A stretch of 64,000 bases of DNA, from contig CALVWI010000002.1 of NCBI GenBank assembly GCA_944367045.1, positions 56,625-120,624 on the forward strand, written 5' to 3'. The notes beneath the pieces were generated by a model. The model was not told where the DNA came from and ran no database searches. It saw nothing but the letters and a program-made list of their open reading frames with translations. A program made the translations under genes and the position numbers. Each line of letters opens with the position of its first letter. Within the stretch, counting starts at the first letter, position 1. This document shows positions 32,298-41,920 of this stretch, piece after piece. Source of the DNA: an uncultured Clostridia bacterium (GTDB lineage: Bacteria > Bacillota > Clostridia > Christensenellales > Borkfalkiaceae).

Positions 32298-35005
32298 CAG
32301 TTCACCCCCTTTTTCTTGCAGTAGCTGCGGAGCTTCTCCTCCAATGCGGGATACTTCAAGGCTAGCGTCTTGAGCGTCTGATCGGAGCCGTACGCCCACG
32401 CCATCGCGTAGTCGTCCGCCGCCATGACCGCCTTGATGGCCGCGCTCATCTCCTCGTCCTTGAAGAGTTCGCCGACGAGCACTTTATCGAGCGGGTCGCT
32501 CACGCGGACGCAGGCCGTCTCTTCGGGCATTTCATAGGAATAGCTGCCCGAGCCGACTTCGTATCTTTCGCCGTTCGGAAGGTCGATCACAGCCGTCGCA
32601 TTGACGGGAATTTCGATGCCGAAGCGGGCCTTGCCGTTCTCGTAAGTGACCGCGACGGAGACGCTGCCGCAGGGCGTCAGGTAGGAGCAGGTGAAGTTCC
32701 CGATCTCCTTCACGGGGCGGGGACGGAGGAGGAGGTTCTTGTAGCCCGCGCCCACGGTGTTGATGCCGACGACGCGGCGGTACAGCCAGTCGCCCGCGCT
32801 GCCGTAGGCGTAGTGGTTGAAGGAGCTCATGTCGGGGGGATAGAAGGAGCCGTCCTCGCGGATGCCGTTCCAGCGCTCCCAGACGGTGGTCGCGCCCTTC
32901 TTGACGGCGTACAGCCAAGAGGGGAAGTCGTCGTTCATAAAGAGCTTGGCGGCGAGATCGTGCCGTCCGTTCTCGGAGAGGACGTGTAAAAGGTGCGGCG
33001 TTCCGACGAAGCCCGTCGTGAGGTGGTCGTTGTACTTGTGAAGGTTGTTGACGAGCCCCTCAAGTTCGCGGGCGCGGAAACGATCGGGCACGAGGCCGAG
33101 GGCGAGCGCAAGCACATACGAGGTCTGCGTCTCGGTGACGAGCCGCCCCGTCTCCGTCACATATTCCTTGCGGAAGGCCGTGATGATGTCGTCGTGGAGC
33201 TGCTGATAGTCGGCGGCGTCCTTCTCATACCCTAAGACCTTGGCGGCCTTGGAGACGAGCTCGGCCGAGTAGGCGTAGTAGGCGGAGGCGATAAAGTAGA
33301 CGTCCGTCGCGCCGACGTTGTCCTTGACTTCGCCCCTGTCGAGCGCGAGCCAGTCGCCGAACTGGAAGTCCTTCTGCCAGAGGTGGTTCTCGGAGCGCGA
33401 GGTGATGTAGTCCACCCAGCCCTTCATGGAGGGGTACTGCTCGGCGAGGATGCGCTTGTCGGCGTAGACGGTGTAGAGCGTCCACGGCATGATGGTCGCC
33501 GCATCGCCCCAGACGGCCGCGCCCTTCTCGTTGCCGGGAATGACGTTAGGCACCGTGACGGGCACGCCGCTCTCCGGCGTCTGTTCGTTGCGGAGGTCTT
33601 GCAGCCACTTCCGATAGAAGCGCTCGCAGTTGTAGTGGAAGGCCGCCGTGCGGGTGAACACCTGCGCATCCGCCGTCCAGCCGAGGCGCTCGTCGCGCTG
33701 CGGGCAGTCGGTGGGAATGTCGAAGAAGTTGCCCCGCTGCCCCCAGACGAAGTTCTGCTGCAGGCGGTCGACGAGGGCGTTCTCGCAAGTAAAACTTGCC
33801 GTCTTCTCGAGATCGGAGTGAAGGACGAGGGCGCGGAAGTCGGAAAGGCTGACCTCGCCGAAGCCCGTGAGCTTGATGTAGCGGAAGCCGTGGCTCGTGA
33901 AGCGGGGCCTTCTCGTCCTGCGGGTGCCGTCCAGGACGTAACAGTCGAGGGCGGTCGCCCAGCGCAAATTGGCGGTGTAGAAATTGCCCTCGGGGTCGAG
34001 GATTTCGGCGTGGTCGACGGAGACTTCCTGCCCCTTCTCGCCCTCGTAATCGAACTCGACGATGCCCGTCATGTTCTGGCCGAAGTCGATGACGCGCTCG
34101 CCCTTGGGCGTCGTGATGAACACCTTGGCGGGCAGCACCTCGGTGACGCGGACGGGCTCGTCCATCTGCGCGACGATGACCGACTTGTCGAAGGGAACGA
34201 CTTCAACGGCGTGCACTTCCCCTGCGGGACGCGTCTCGTCGCAGCGTTCGCCCTTCAAAAATTCGCTGTCCAAAAGCTCGGAGGAAGTGACGCCCCAGTC
34301 GCTCCCTGTGGAGATGACCTGCGTGGTGCCGTCCGCGTAGTCGAGATAGAGGTCGAGGCAGAGCGCCGCGCGGTCTCCGTAGCAGTGCTCCTGATGGAAG
34401 TAGCCCACATACCCCGCGTACCAGCCTCTGCCGACGAGGGCGGAGAGTTCGTTCTCCCCTTCAAGGAGCGCGGTGACGTCGTACGTCTGATACTGGAGGG
34501 TGTGGGTGTAGCTCGTCCAGCCGGGGGCGTCGTAGGCATCCCCCACCCGCTTGCCGTTGAGGGTGAGCTCATAGACGCCCAGCGCCGTCGCATACACCCG
34601 CGCGCGCACGGGCCTCTTTGCAAGGGTGAACTTCTTGAAGAAGCGGGGCACGGTCTCCTCGCGGTGAGAGATGAACTCGCCCGCGGGGGCAGCCATGAGG
34701 CCGGTCTCGAAATATGTCGAGGCCTCCGCCCCTTCGCCGCGGTTATTTTTGACGGCGACGGTGACTTCGTAGCGCGTGCGGGGAGCAAGCGCTTCGCCCG
34801 CATACTCGACGAGGCTGTTCTGGGAGCTTGCAACCTCGCCGCTGTCCCAGACGGACTTTTCCCCCGCCTTCACGGTGACGCGGTAACTCACTTGCGTGAC
34901 GTTCTGCCCGTCCGCCTTCATCTCCCACGAGAAGCGGGGCTTCTTTTCGTCCAGCCCGAGGGGGCAGACGGCATATTCGGTTCGGATTCGTACGATTTCA
35001 AACAT
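32297..35005 (-). CDS. GH78 alpha-L-rhamnosidase
   Basis: 902 residues without signal peptide. N-terminal fibronectin-like and beta-sandwich domains (LGLDEKKPRFSWEM near the start is typical), then the alpha/alpha barrel with DIPTDCPQRDERLGWTADAQ, whose D/E residues are the GH78 catalytic cluster, followed by the C-terminal jelly-roll (SFNHYAYGSAGDWLYRRV). It cleaves terminal alpha-L-rhamnose from plant glycosides or pectic fragments inside the cell. Translation is coupled to the cupin. RBS AGAGGT, 5 bp upstream. Confidence 0.95.
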   Translation of the reverse strand: MFEIVRIRTEYAVCPLGLDEKKPRFSWEMKADGQNVTQVSYRVTVKAGEKSVWDSGEVASSQNSLVEYAGEALAPRTRYEVTVAVKNNRGEGAEASTYFETGLMAAPAGEFISHREETVPRFFKKFTLAKRPVRARVYATALGVYELTLNGKRVGDAYDAPGWTSYTHTLQYQTYDVTALLEGENELSALVGRGWYAGYVGYFHQEHCYGDRAALCLDLYLDYADGTTQVISTGSDWGVTSSELLDSEFLKGERCDETRPAGEVHAVEVVPFDKSVIVAQMDEPVRVTEVLPAKVFITTPKGERVIDFGQNMTGIVEFDYEGEKGQEVSVDHAEILDPEGNFYTANLRWATALDCYVLDGTRRTRRPRFTSHGFRYIKLTGFGEVSLSDFRALVLHSDLEKTASFTCENALVDRLQQNFVWGQRGNFFDIPTDCPQRDERLGWTADAQVFTRTAAFHYNCERFYRKWLQDLRNEQTPESGVPVTVPNVIPGNEKGAAVWGDAATIMPWTLYTVYADKRILAEQYPSMKGWVDYITSRSENHLWQKDFQFGDWLALDRGEVKDNVGATDVYFIASAYYAYSAELVSKAAKVLGYEKDAADYQQLHDDIITAFRKEYVTETGRLVTETQTSYVLALALGLVPDRFRARELEGLVNNLHKYNDHLTTGFVGTPHLLHVLSENGRHDLAAKLFMNDDFPSWLYAVKKGATTVWERWNGIREDGSFYPPDMSSFNHYAYGSAGDWLYRRVVGINTVGAGYKNLLLRPRPVKEIGNFTCSYLTPCGSVSVAVTYENGKARFGIEIPVNATAVIDLPNGERYEVGSGSYSYEMPEETACVRVSDPLDKVLVGELFKDEEMSAAIKAVMAADDYAMAWAYGSDQTLKTLALKYPALEEKLRSYCKKKGVN

Positions 35006-35111
35006 GATGGACCTCTGATTTTTCTTACACTATAACAGGAAACACGCATTCCTTCTATCAAGATTTTTGCGTCGATTACAAAATTTCATCCTTTCCGCAC
35101 GGCGTGTTATC

Positions 35112-37112
35112 TCACTTGACGACGACGCGCGCGCGGTCGAGGTTGAACACTTGGGTATAGACGTCCGCCTTGTTGCCCTCGCGCTGGACGCAGGCGCGGC
35201 AGGTCGCGAAGTGCGTGCCGGCCGTCTCGTAGCGGTGAGAGATCTTCGCGGTCGCCTTGCCCTCTTCCTGCGCGAAGGGGCCCTCGGTGTAGTCCGTGCC
35301 GTCGTCGAACGTCCACTCGACGCGCGTGACGGTGCCCGTGCCCTCCTGAGGGATGATCTCGGCGGTGAGCTCGACTTCCTCGCCCGCATTGATATCGGCG
35401 CGCTTGCCGCCGTTTGCGTTGAGGCAGACGATGGGCTGGAGGCCGCAGCGGTCGTTCTCCGCCAGAATGACCTGACTGTCGCGGATGGTATAGCGGGAGG
35501 TCTTTCTCGGCTCGATGCCGCGCTCCACCCAGTCGCTCAGATCGAGCAGCGCCTGCTGCAGGCCGCCCAAATAGGAGATGAGGTGCGTCTCGTCCACGGT
35601 GTGTTCGCTGTCGTCGTGGAAGCTGTGGTCGAAGAAGTAGAGGCGGTAGTGATCGTCCGTCTCGTCGCCGAAGTGATCCTTCACCTTATTGCGGTACCAG
35701 TCCGCCTGCCAAGGGTAAGCGCTCTCGTCCATCGTCGCGGCGACGACGAACATCTTGCCCTCGAACTTGCCCGACTGCAGACTGCCGCAGCTGCCGTTTG
35801 CAATGATGGGCCCGACGATCATATCGCGCGTCGGATAGATGCACTTGCCGTCCGCCGTCTTGTACTGGTCCCAGCCGATGTAGCCCTCCTCTTTGGGGGT
35901 CTGGTGGCGGTGGTAGGTCTGCGCGGCGAGGTAGTCGGAGTTGTCGAGGCGGACCTTATCCCCCTTCTTCACGCGGGAGAGGCGCTCGTAGAGGTGCTCG
36001 ACGCCGAAGCTTGCCCCCACGGCGGCGACGTCGCCGCGGATCTCATGCAGCGTGACGGCAAGACCCGCTTCCTCGCCCGTGAGGACGGTGAGCTTGGTGC
36101 CGTAGGCGTAGAGGTCGCCCTCGGGAATGCCATTGAGGCGGAGAAGGATGCGCCCGCTGATACCGAAGTCGGAAAAGCGCTTCTTCCAGTTGCTGTCCGC
36201 GCCCGTGAGCTTCTCGCGCGCCGAGGCGATCTCCCCCTCCCCCATCGATCCGGGCAGCCAGGTGTCCTCGACGACGCAGTCGCAGACGATGCGGTCATCA
36301 TGCACCGAGGAATGAGGGTCGGCGCCGAGATAGCCGGGCTTTGTCCAAAAGTCGGTGAAGTACGCCTTGTCCATGCCGATGGTCGCGTCGGCCACGACGG
36401 GCAATGCGCCGTCGTCGAGGTCCTTCCAATAGAACCAGCTGCGGAGCGGGAAGCCCATTCTCGTCACTTCGAGAAGGGTGCGGCGCTCCTCGTCCGAGAG
36501 GCCGTCGAAGACGTCCCCGCTGCCGCCCGGCTCGATGGCGTCGACGATCTTGGGGAAGACGTGACGCAGAACGCGCTTGCCGAGCGCGCGGCTCGTGAAC
36601 ATGGAGGGAATGGCCATGGGCGAGCCGTGAATGTAGGGAATGGCGCCGTCCCATGCGTCGGTGTGCTCGAAGCAGCTCGTCGTCTTGTACGCGCCGCCCG
36701 AGCCGCCGTAGAGGTACCCGTAGGGACGGTGCTCGCCGAAGAGACGGCGGGCGACGTCGCGGGAGAATTCCGCACTCGCGGCGCTCGCGCGGTAGACGAT
36801 GGTGATGTCGCTCTTGCCCGAGGGCCCCACGCCCATGTTGGTCTCGACGAAGTACGCCCCGTGCGAGACGGCAAAGCCTATTTTATCCTCCATGCCCTTT
36901 CTGCCGATGGAGGCATTTTCGCTCCCCTCTGCGGGAGCCATGAACTGGAAGAAGCGGCCCTTATAATCTTCCTTCTTGGGGTAGAAGAAGGAGAACTTGG
37001 TCTCCGTGCCTTCGAACCCGCCGTGGACGTAGTAATAGCCCTCTTCCTGCCGTTCGATGTCGATGTATGGTTTCTGAAATTCAGGGTCGTTTTTTGCGTG
37101 ATAGCGTTGCAT
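35112..37112 (-). CDS. Tannase/feruloyl-esterase-like alpha/beta hydrolase with PKD-like C-terminus
   Basis: 666 residues from the ATG at 37112 (GGGAGG). No signal peptide. YGGSGGAYKT supplies the nucleophile elbow (GxSxG) of an alpha/beta hydrolase, and the following DGAIPYIHGSPMAIP resembles the tannase/feruloyl-esterase lid region. HTVDETH in the last third is a candidate for the catalytic His. The final 110 residues (EEVELTAEI, RVEWTFDDG, ISHRYETAGTHFATC) are a PKD/immunoglobulin-like domain. Inferred to de-esterify acylated plant glycosides before the GH enzymes act. The assignment to a named family is tentative. Confidence 0.62.
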   Translation of the reverse strand: MQRYHAKNDPEFQKPYIDIERQEEGYYYVHGGFEGTETKFSFFYPKKEDYKGRFFQFMAPAEGSENASIGRKGMEDKIGFAVSHGAYFVETNMGVGPSGKSDITIVYRASAASAEFSRDVARRLFGEHRPYGYLYGGSGGAYKTTSCFEHTDAWDGAIPYIHGSPMAIPSMFTSRALGKRVLRHVFPKIVDAIEPGGSGDVFDGLSDEERRTLLEVTRMGFPLRSWFYWKDLDDGALPVVADATIGMDKAYFTDFWTKPGYLGADPHSSVHDDRIVCDCVVEDTWLPGSMGEGEIASAREKLTGADSNWKKRFSDFGISGRILLRLNGIPEGDLYAYGTKLTVLTGEEAGLAVTLHEIRGDVAAVGASFGVEHLYERLSRVKKGDKVRLDNSDYLAAQTYHRHQTPKEEGYIGWDQYKTADGKCIYPTRDMIVGPIIANGSCGSLQSGKFEGKMFVVAATMDESAYPWQADWYRNKVKDHFGDETDDHYRLYFFDHSFHDDSEHTVDETHLISYLGGLQQALLDLSDWVERGIEPRKTSRYTIRDSQVILAENDRCGLQPIVCLNANGGKRADINAGEEVELTAEIIPQEGTGTVTRVEWTFDDGTDYTEGPFAQEEGKATAKISHRYETAGTHFATCRACVQREGNKADVYTQVFNLDRARVVVK

Positions 37113-37254
37113 AATGCCTCCCAATATCGGTTTTCGGGCACAAAATAAGGGGCGCGCCCGCAAGCGCACCCCCGTTTTGCCCGTTTGAGCACGGCTTGCT
37201 CAATGATCGTCAGTCAAAAAACTTTGAAAAGCCGCTGTCTGTTGTGAGGGCCTC

Positions 37255-38862
37255 TCAGCCGATCGTGTACATCCAGCGCATCGTGCCCGTGAAGGTGAGC
37301 GCCATGGCAACGGGATCGCCGACGCCCGTGTCGAGGGAGACCGACTGCGCTTCTGCCGTGTAGATGATGTCGAGCGGGATACCCGAAGGGGTCGCACCGG
37401 CGTAATCGGGAGCAGCTGCCACTTCGCCTGCCGTCTCGAAGGTCACGGTGACGGCGGGGATCATGCCGGAGGTGTCCATCGTGTAGGTGCCCGTGTCAAC
37501 GACGCCGGTCGCGTTCATGGCGCCCATCGAGATGGAGAGCGAGAGCACGGCAGTGCCGTCGTTGTAGAGGTCGAGCGTGAGCGTGCCGGGAAGCGCGGTG
37601 CCCTCGGGCAGGCCGGAGATACCCGTGACCTGAACGTTCTCTGCCGTGAAGGAGCGCTCGACATAGACGAGGGCGAACTCGCCGAGGAGCGTGACGTCGA
37701 CGCCTTCTGCAAGCACGTCGCCTGCGGGAAGGGTGAGGTCGACGGAGACGACATTCCCCTCTGCGGGCGCGGTGCTCGTGAAGGTCTCATCGCCGAAGGT
37801 GAGCACGAGCTCACCGTTCTCGCCGCCCTCGTAGGTGCCCGAAAGCACGGTGTAGGTGGAGAAGGAGCCGCTCATCTGCGTGATGGCAACGTCTGCCGTC
37901 ATGTCCTCCCAGAGCCTGAGCATGACGAGGACGTCCTCGGAAGCGCTCTCGCCCGCTAAGGTGACGGAGACGGCCTCCTGATTTTCCGTCGTGAGGGTGA
38001 AGTCTGCCGTCCATGCCTCGGTGACAAGGGTGACGGGCTCTTCGCCGCTTAAGGTGTAGGTGTAGGTCTCGCCCGAGACGACGAGCGTCGCATACTCGGT
38101 GCCGCCGTCCTTGAGGGAGTAGGTGACGGTGCCGTCCTCTGCCTCCGTCTTCGTGTAGGTGCCGTTGACGGGCGTTTCGCCGAGGTTATCGTACATCGTG
38201 CCGTCGCTCGTCATGCTGGCGTCGATGATGATGGTCTTGCTGCCGTCCTTGGGAAGGCAGAGGGTGTAGTCGGTGATAGCGACTTCGTCGACGCTCTCGT
38301 TCCACTCATACTCGGCATTCTGCACCATCGTCTCATAGCTGATGCCCTGCAGGGTGGGACGCTGCATATTCCAGATGCGGCCGTCCGCATAGGCGCCCAC
38401 ATAGGTCGCGCCGTCGTACGCGGTGAGGACGAGCGTCTGAGGCGCCGTCTTCTCCTCGAGGCCTGCGATCTCCTCGGGAGGCGTCTCGCCGTAAGGATCG
38501 CCCATGTTGATCTCGTAGTACTTCTTCTCCTCGTCGACAAGCTCCCACGAGCCCATCGTGTCCACCCAGGCGGAGTACATATAGAAGGTGCCGTCCTCCT
38601 TGAGCTTGAGGTGGCCGCCCGAATCATCGCGGTCGGGACCGGTCGAGATGGTCTCCCATCTGCCGTCGGTGATCTTGACTTCTACGGGCTCGGTCGTACC
38701 CATCTCCTCGCCGCAGACGTCGCACAGTCCGTCGCCGTTCTCGTCGATATGGGTGGTATGCTCTTCGGGCTCTTCGGGGTCTTTGCAGCCCGCAAGCGCG
38801 AAGGTAAAGGTGAGGCATACGGCAGCGGTGAGCGCCGCCATCGTTTTTATCCATTTTTTCAT
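37255..38862 (-). CDS. Secreted lipoprotein of unknown function
   Basis: 535 residues. Lipoprotein signal with FALAGC, then a short linker with HIDENGDGLCDVCGEEMG, a cysteine-containing dockerin/thrombospondin-like tag seen in several gut Clostridia proteins. The rest is repeated beta-rich lipocalin-like units of the type GxWExxxxG...YxxxxDG. It lies 27 bp after the solute-binding protein gene, so it is probably a surface glycan-binding or docking partner of the transporter (inference). Confidence 0.75.
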   Translation of the reverse strand: MKKWIKTMAALTAAVCLTFTFALAGCKDPEEPEEHTTHIDENGDGLCDVCGEEMGTTEPVEVKITDGRWETISTGPDRDDSGGHLKLKEDGTFYMYSAWVDTMGSWELVDEEKKYYEINMGDPYGETPPEEIAGLEEKTAPQTLVLTAYDGATYVGAYADGRIWNMQRPTLQGISYETMVQNAEYEWNESVDEVAITDYTLCLPKDGSKTIIIDASMTSDGTMYDNLGETPVNGTYTKTEAEDGTVTYSLKDGGTEYATLVVSGETYTYTLSGEEPVTLVTEAWTADFTLTTENQEAVSVTLAGESASEDVLVMLRLWEDMTADVAITQMSGSFSTYTVLSGTYEGGENGELVLTFGDETFTSTAPAEGNVVSVDLTLPAGDVLAEGVDVTLLGEFALVYVERSFTAENVQVTGISGLPEGTALPGTLTLDLYNDGTAVLSLSISMGAMNATGVVDTGTYTMDTSGMIPAVTVTFETAGEVAAAPDYAGATPSGIPLDIIYTAEAQSVSLDTGVGDPVAMALTFTGTMRWMYTIG

Positions 38863-38889
38863 AATGATCCTCCTGATCCGATGCTGTGC

Positions 38890-40920
38890 TTAGCTGTTAT
38901 ACACGCGGTCGAGGACAGCCTGATAGGCTTCTGTCGCACCCTGAACAGTGTTGCCGCGGTAGTTGAGGGAGTTGATGGACGAGCAGAAGGAGATCCACGA
39001 CGCGTTGTCGAGCGGGGTCTCGCCCGTGATGAACTTATAGACGTTGCGGTAGAGGAAGTTGTTCTCGAGGTTGACGCGGACGTCCTCAATGAGGTCTGCC
39101 TCCTCCGTCGTGCGCTGGTTGCCGAGCAGGCCCTGTATGAAGCCCGTTGCCTCGTACTTGGTCCACTGATGGCGCTCGTACTGGTAGGTCTCTGGATAGG
39201 TGTAGCGGATCTTGCTGTTCATCTTGAGGCCGGGAAGGCGGTTGCCCGACATGGCGGCACGCATATCCGCGATGCTCTCCTCCATCGCCTTGACGTAGGT
39301 GTAGGTGCCGTCGCCGTTATCGGTGTAAGCGCCGCCCGAAAGGCCGTTCTGCTGATAGATGTCGCTGTCTGCGGCCTCCTCTGCGTTGAGGCCCATCGTG
39401 ATGAGTCTGGAGCCCTCCTCGCTGAAGAGGTAGTCGAAGAAGCGCATCAGAAGCACGATGTCCTTCTGTTCTGCCGTCTGCTTGGTGATGACGGCGGAGA
39501 TCGAAGCGCGCTCGCTCTGATAGAGGCAAGTCGGGATCTGAAGCATATAGTCGCTGCCCGTGCCGCCGCTCATCGCTGCCTGCGCCTGCTCTTCGGTCGC
39601 CTGCACGGTGTAGTCCGTCGTTGCGGGGTTGCCGTCGTAGGCGGGGATGTCGTTGATGGGCATGGCCGCAAGGGAGACGATCGCGCCCGCCGTGTGCTCG
39701 AAGCCCGTCTGATCGCTGACCATACGCGTGCCCATACGGTTGGCGTTGCCCATCCACACGGGGATGAGGCCGCGGCCGACGTCTGCGTTGTCGATCTCAT
39801 AGAAGGGGACGCCCGAGTTGGTGTTGAAGCCGTTGTCCACCCACTTCTCGTTGTACCAGTTGTTCATGCACTCGAGGTAAGCGCGGAAGCCCGTCTCGGT
39901 CGCACCGAACTTGGCGGTCATGACGCCGTCCGCTTCCTCCTTGTACCAGAGCACACCGCCGCCGCCAAAGCCGGAGACAAGGTCGCCGTTGGCGTTGTAG
40001 CCGGGGTAGAACTGGCTGATCATGTAGCTGCCCTCGATGCCCTCGGCCGCCATTGCGGTCTCGTAGATCTCAAACATCCACTGCCAGTCGGAGACGTACA
40101 CGGGGGTCCTGAAGCCGCTGGGGAAGAGAAGGTCGTCCTCCCAGCTCAGGCCGTTCGCGCCCTCGGGAAGGTCGGTATTGAGGCTGACGGGGTCGTTTCT
40201 TTCCGTGCCGTCGTCGTTGACGGTGAAGTGGCCGCCCTCGAAGGGCTTGCCGCCGTCGGGGTTCTCGCCCTGCTTGACGGGCTCCTCGCCTGCGACCGCG
40301 CCCATCGGGCTGTAGTAGTAGTCTGGCTGCGTGCCGTACTTCAGGAGCCAGTCGCGGCGGTAGTTATAGCCGAAGGACTGAAGCTCGTCGTCCACGACCT
40401 CGTTGACCGAAGGGATGCCGAGGTACTTCTGCACGATCTGCCCGTCCTCTTCGACCGTCGTCATGAGCAGGTTGGCGATGTCGGGGTTGGCCTCGAGGTA
40501 GGCGCTCAAGTTGGGCATGACCTCGGGGTCGGTCACATAGGGCGTGAGGTCGATGATGATGTCGTTCTCATACAGCTCGTTGAGCTGCGCCATCGTGGGA
40601 TCGAGGACGTTCTCGAGACGATCGGGGCTCTGCATCTTGTTGTCCCAGTCCTGACGGGCCGCCTCCGTAGATGCGGGCGTCGTGAAGTCGAAGGAGATGT
40701 TCTGCATCTCGCCGTCGCTTCCCTCGAACTGCACATTCTTGGAGATGTAGTCGATGACGGGGTTGTCCTCATATTCGAGGTAATAGTAAGGGTCGCCCGA
40801 GACCAGCCACCAGGTGAAGGTCGTCGCACCGCCCGTGTTCTTGCAGCCTGCGAAAGCTGCCGTCGCACCGCAGGCGAGCACCGCCGCGAGCGAGACCGCC
40901 AAAAGTTTTCCTTTCTTCAT
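38890..40920 (-). CDS. Extracellular solute-binding lipoprotein of a sugar ABC transporter, very large
   Basis: 676 residues, about 150 longer than most LplA/YtcQ-type binding proteins. The lipoprotein signal ends AAFAGC, and the mature part opens TTFTWWLVSG. Clear bilobal binding-protein features include YGYNYRRDWLLKYG and the C-terminal RFFDYLFSEEGSRLITMGLN. It is encoded directly after the two permease genes and delivers oligosaccharide or glycoside substrates to them. The start is defined by AGGAGGAAAAAT. Confidence 0.9.
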   Translation of the reverse strand: MKKGKLLAVSLAAVLACGATAAFAGCKNTGGATTFTWWLVSGDPYYYLEYEDNPVIDYISKNVQFEGSDGEMQNISFDFTTPASTEAARQDWDNKMQSPDRLENVLDPTMAQLNELYENDIIIDLTPYVTDPEVMPNLSAYLEANPDIANLLMTTVEEDGQIVQKYLGIPSVNEVVDDELQSFGYNYRRDWLLKYGTQPDYYYSPMGAVAGEEPVKQGENPDGGKPFEGGHFTVNDDGTERNDPVSLNTDLPEGANGLSWEDDLLFPSGFRTPVYVSDWQWMFEIYETAMAAEGIEGSYMISQFYPGYNANGDLVSGFGGGGVLWYKEEADGVMTAKFGATETGFRAYLECMNNWYNEKWVDNGFNTNSGVPFYEIDNADVGRGLIPVWMGNANRMGTRMVSDQTGFEHTAGAIVSLAAMPINDIPAYDGNPATTDYTVQATEEQAQAAMSGGTGSDYMLQIPTCLYQSERASISAVITKQTAEQKDIVLLMRFFDYLFSEEGSRLITMGLNAEEAADSDIYQQNGLSGGAYTDNGDGTYTYVKAMEESIADMRAAMSGNRLPGLKMNSKIRYTYPETYQYERHQWTKYEATGFIQGLLGNQRTTEEADLIEDVRVNLENNFLYRNVYKFITGETPLDNASWISFCSSINSLNYRGNTVQGATEAYQAVLDRVYNS

Positions 40921-40946
40921 ATTTTTCCTCCTGAAATTTACTTTTT

Positions 40947-41909
40947 TTACCCTTTGACGGCACCGCCGATCACGCCCGACTCGATCTGGTTCTGGAAGAA
41001 GGGCATTAAGATCATGATGGGAAGCGTCGCCATGATGATGCCTGCAAACTGGACCGTGACGAGCGGGAACATGGATGCGCCGCCCGTGCCCTGCAGGTAG
41101 GAATTGATCTGATTCTTGATGGAATCGAGGATGAGCTGCAGGGGATAGAGGTCGTTGTTGCCGAAGTTGAACAGCTGCGCCCCGACGAAGGAGTTCCACG
41201 CCGCGACGAAGGTGAAGAGCACCGTCACCATGAAGAGGCTGAAGCACTGGGGCAGCATGATCTGGAACATGATGCGGAGGTGCCCCGCGCCCTCGAGCTC
41301 CGCCGATTCCACCGTCGACTGGGGAACGGAGCGGAACGCCATCGCGCCGATGATCATGTACATGCCCATCGTCGCCTCGGTGAGGATGACGGAGAAGTAG
41401 GTGTTGGTGAGGCCCAGACTGTCGACCACCCAGTAGAGGGGCGCCTGGCCGCCCGTGAAGATGACGGTGAAGACGCAGATGCCGCTGAAGACGCCCGAGA
41501 GCTTGCTGTCGCGCGAGAGGGCGTACCCTGCGAGGACGTTGAGAACGAGCCCGAGGCCCACCGTGCCGACGACGTAGATGACGGTGTTGAGATACCCCTT
41601 CCAGATGAGGCCGTCGCCGTACTCGAAGAGCTCCTTATAGCCGTTGAAGGTGAACCCGCCCTGCGGGATGAGCGCAAGGCCCTCGAAGTTGTAGACCGTG
41701 AAGCCGTCCGAGAGCGAGAGCATGAGCACGTGCCACATGGGGACGATGCAGATGACCGCCGCGAATACGACCAGGAAGACGAGGACGATGTCCGCGATGA
41801 TGGCACCGGGCGTCCTTGCCCTGACCATGCCCGCGCGGGGCTTTTTCATCTTCTTGGGCTTTTCCTTAACGGGCGCCTCTGCCTTGTTTTCCAAAACTTG
41901 TTCGGTCAT
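40947..41909 (-). CDS. Sugar ABC transporter permease, LplC/YtcP type
   Basis: 320 residues, six transmembrane helices after a Lys-rich cytoplasmic N-terminus. EAA loop LEGAGHLRIMFQIMLPQC contacts the ATPase, and the C-terminus is FFQNQIESGVIGGAVKG, typical of the family. No ATPase gene is present nearby, so a shared MsmK-like ATPase encoded elsewhere is expected. Confidence 0.93.
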   Translation of the reverse strand: MTEQVLENKAEAPVKEKPKKMKKPRAGMVRARTPGAIIADIVLVFLVVFAAVICIVPMWHVLMLSLSDGFTVYNFEGLALIPQGGFTFNGYKELFEYGDGLIWKGYLNTVIYVVGTVGLGLVLNVLAGYALSRDSKLSGVFSGICVFTVIFTGGQAPLYWVVDSLGLTNTYFSVILTEATMGMYMIIGAMAFRSVPQSTVESAELEGAGHLRIMFQIMLPQCFSLFMVTVLFTFVAAWNSFVGAQLFNFGNNDLYPLQLILDSIKNQINSYLQGTGGASMFPLVTVQFAGIIMATLPIMILMPFFQNQIESGVIGGAVKG

Positions 41910-41920
41910 ATCTCCCCTCC

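Noticed and set aside
35067-37148. 693-codon plus-strand frame opposite the hydrolase
   Set aside because: Same reason: antisense shadow of a coding sequence with GGSGG and PKD-like motifs on the other strand.
38611-41100. 829-codon plus-strand frame opposite the solute-binding protein
   Set aside because: Long antisense frames are expected in GC-rich genes. It lacks domains and a start site, while the minus strand encodes clear lipoproteins.
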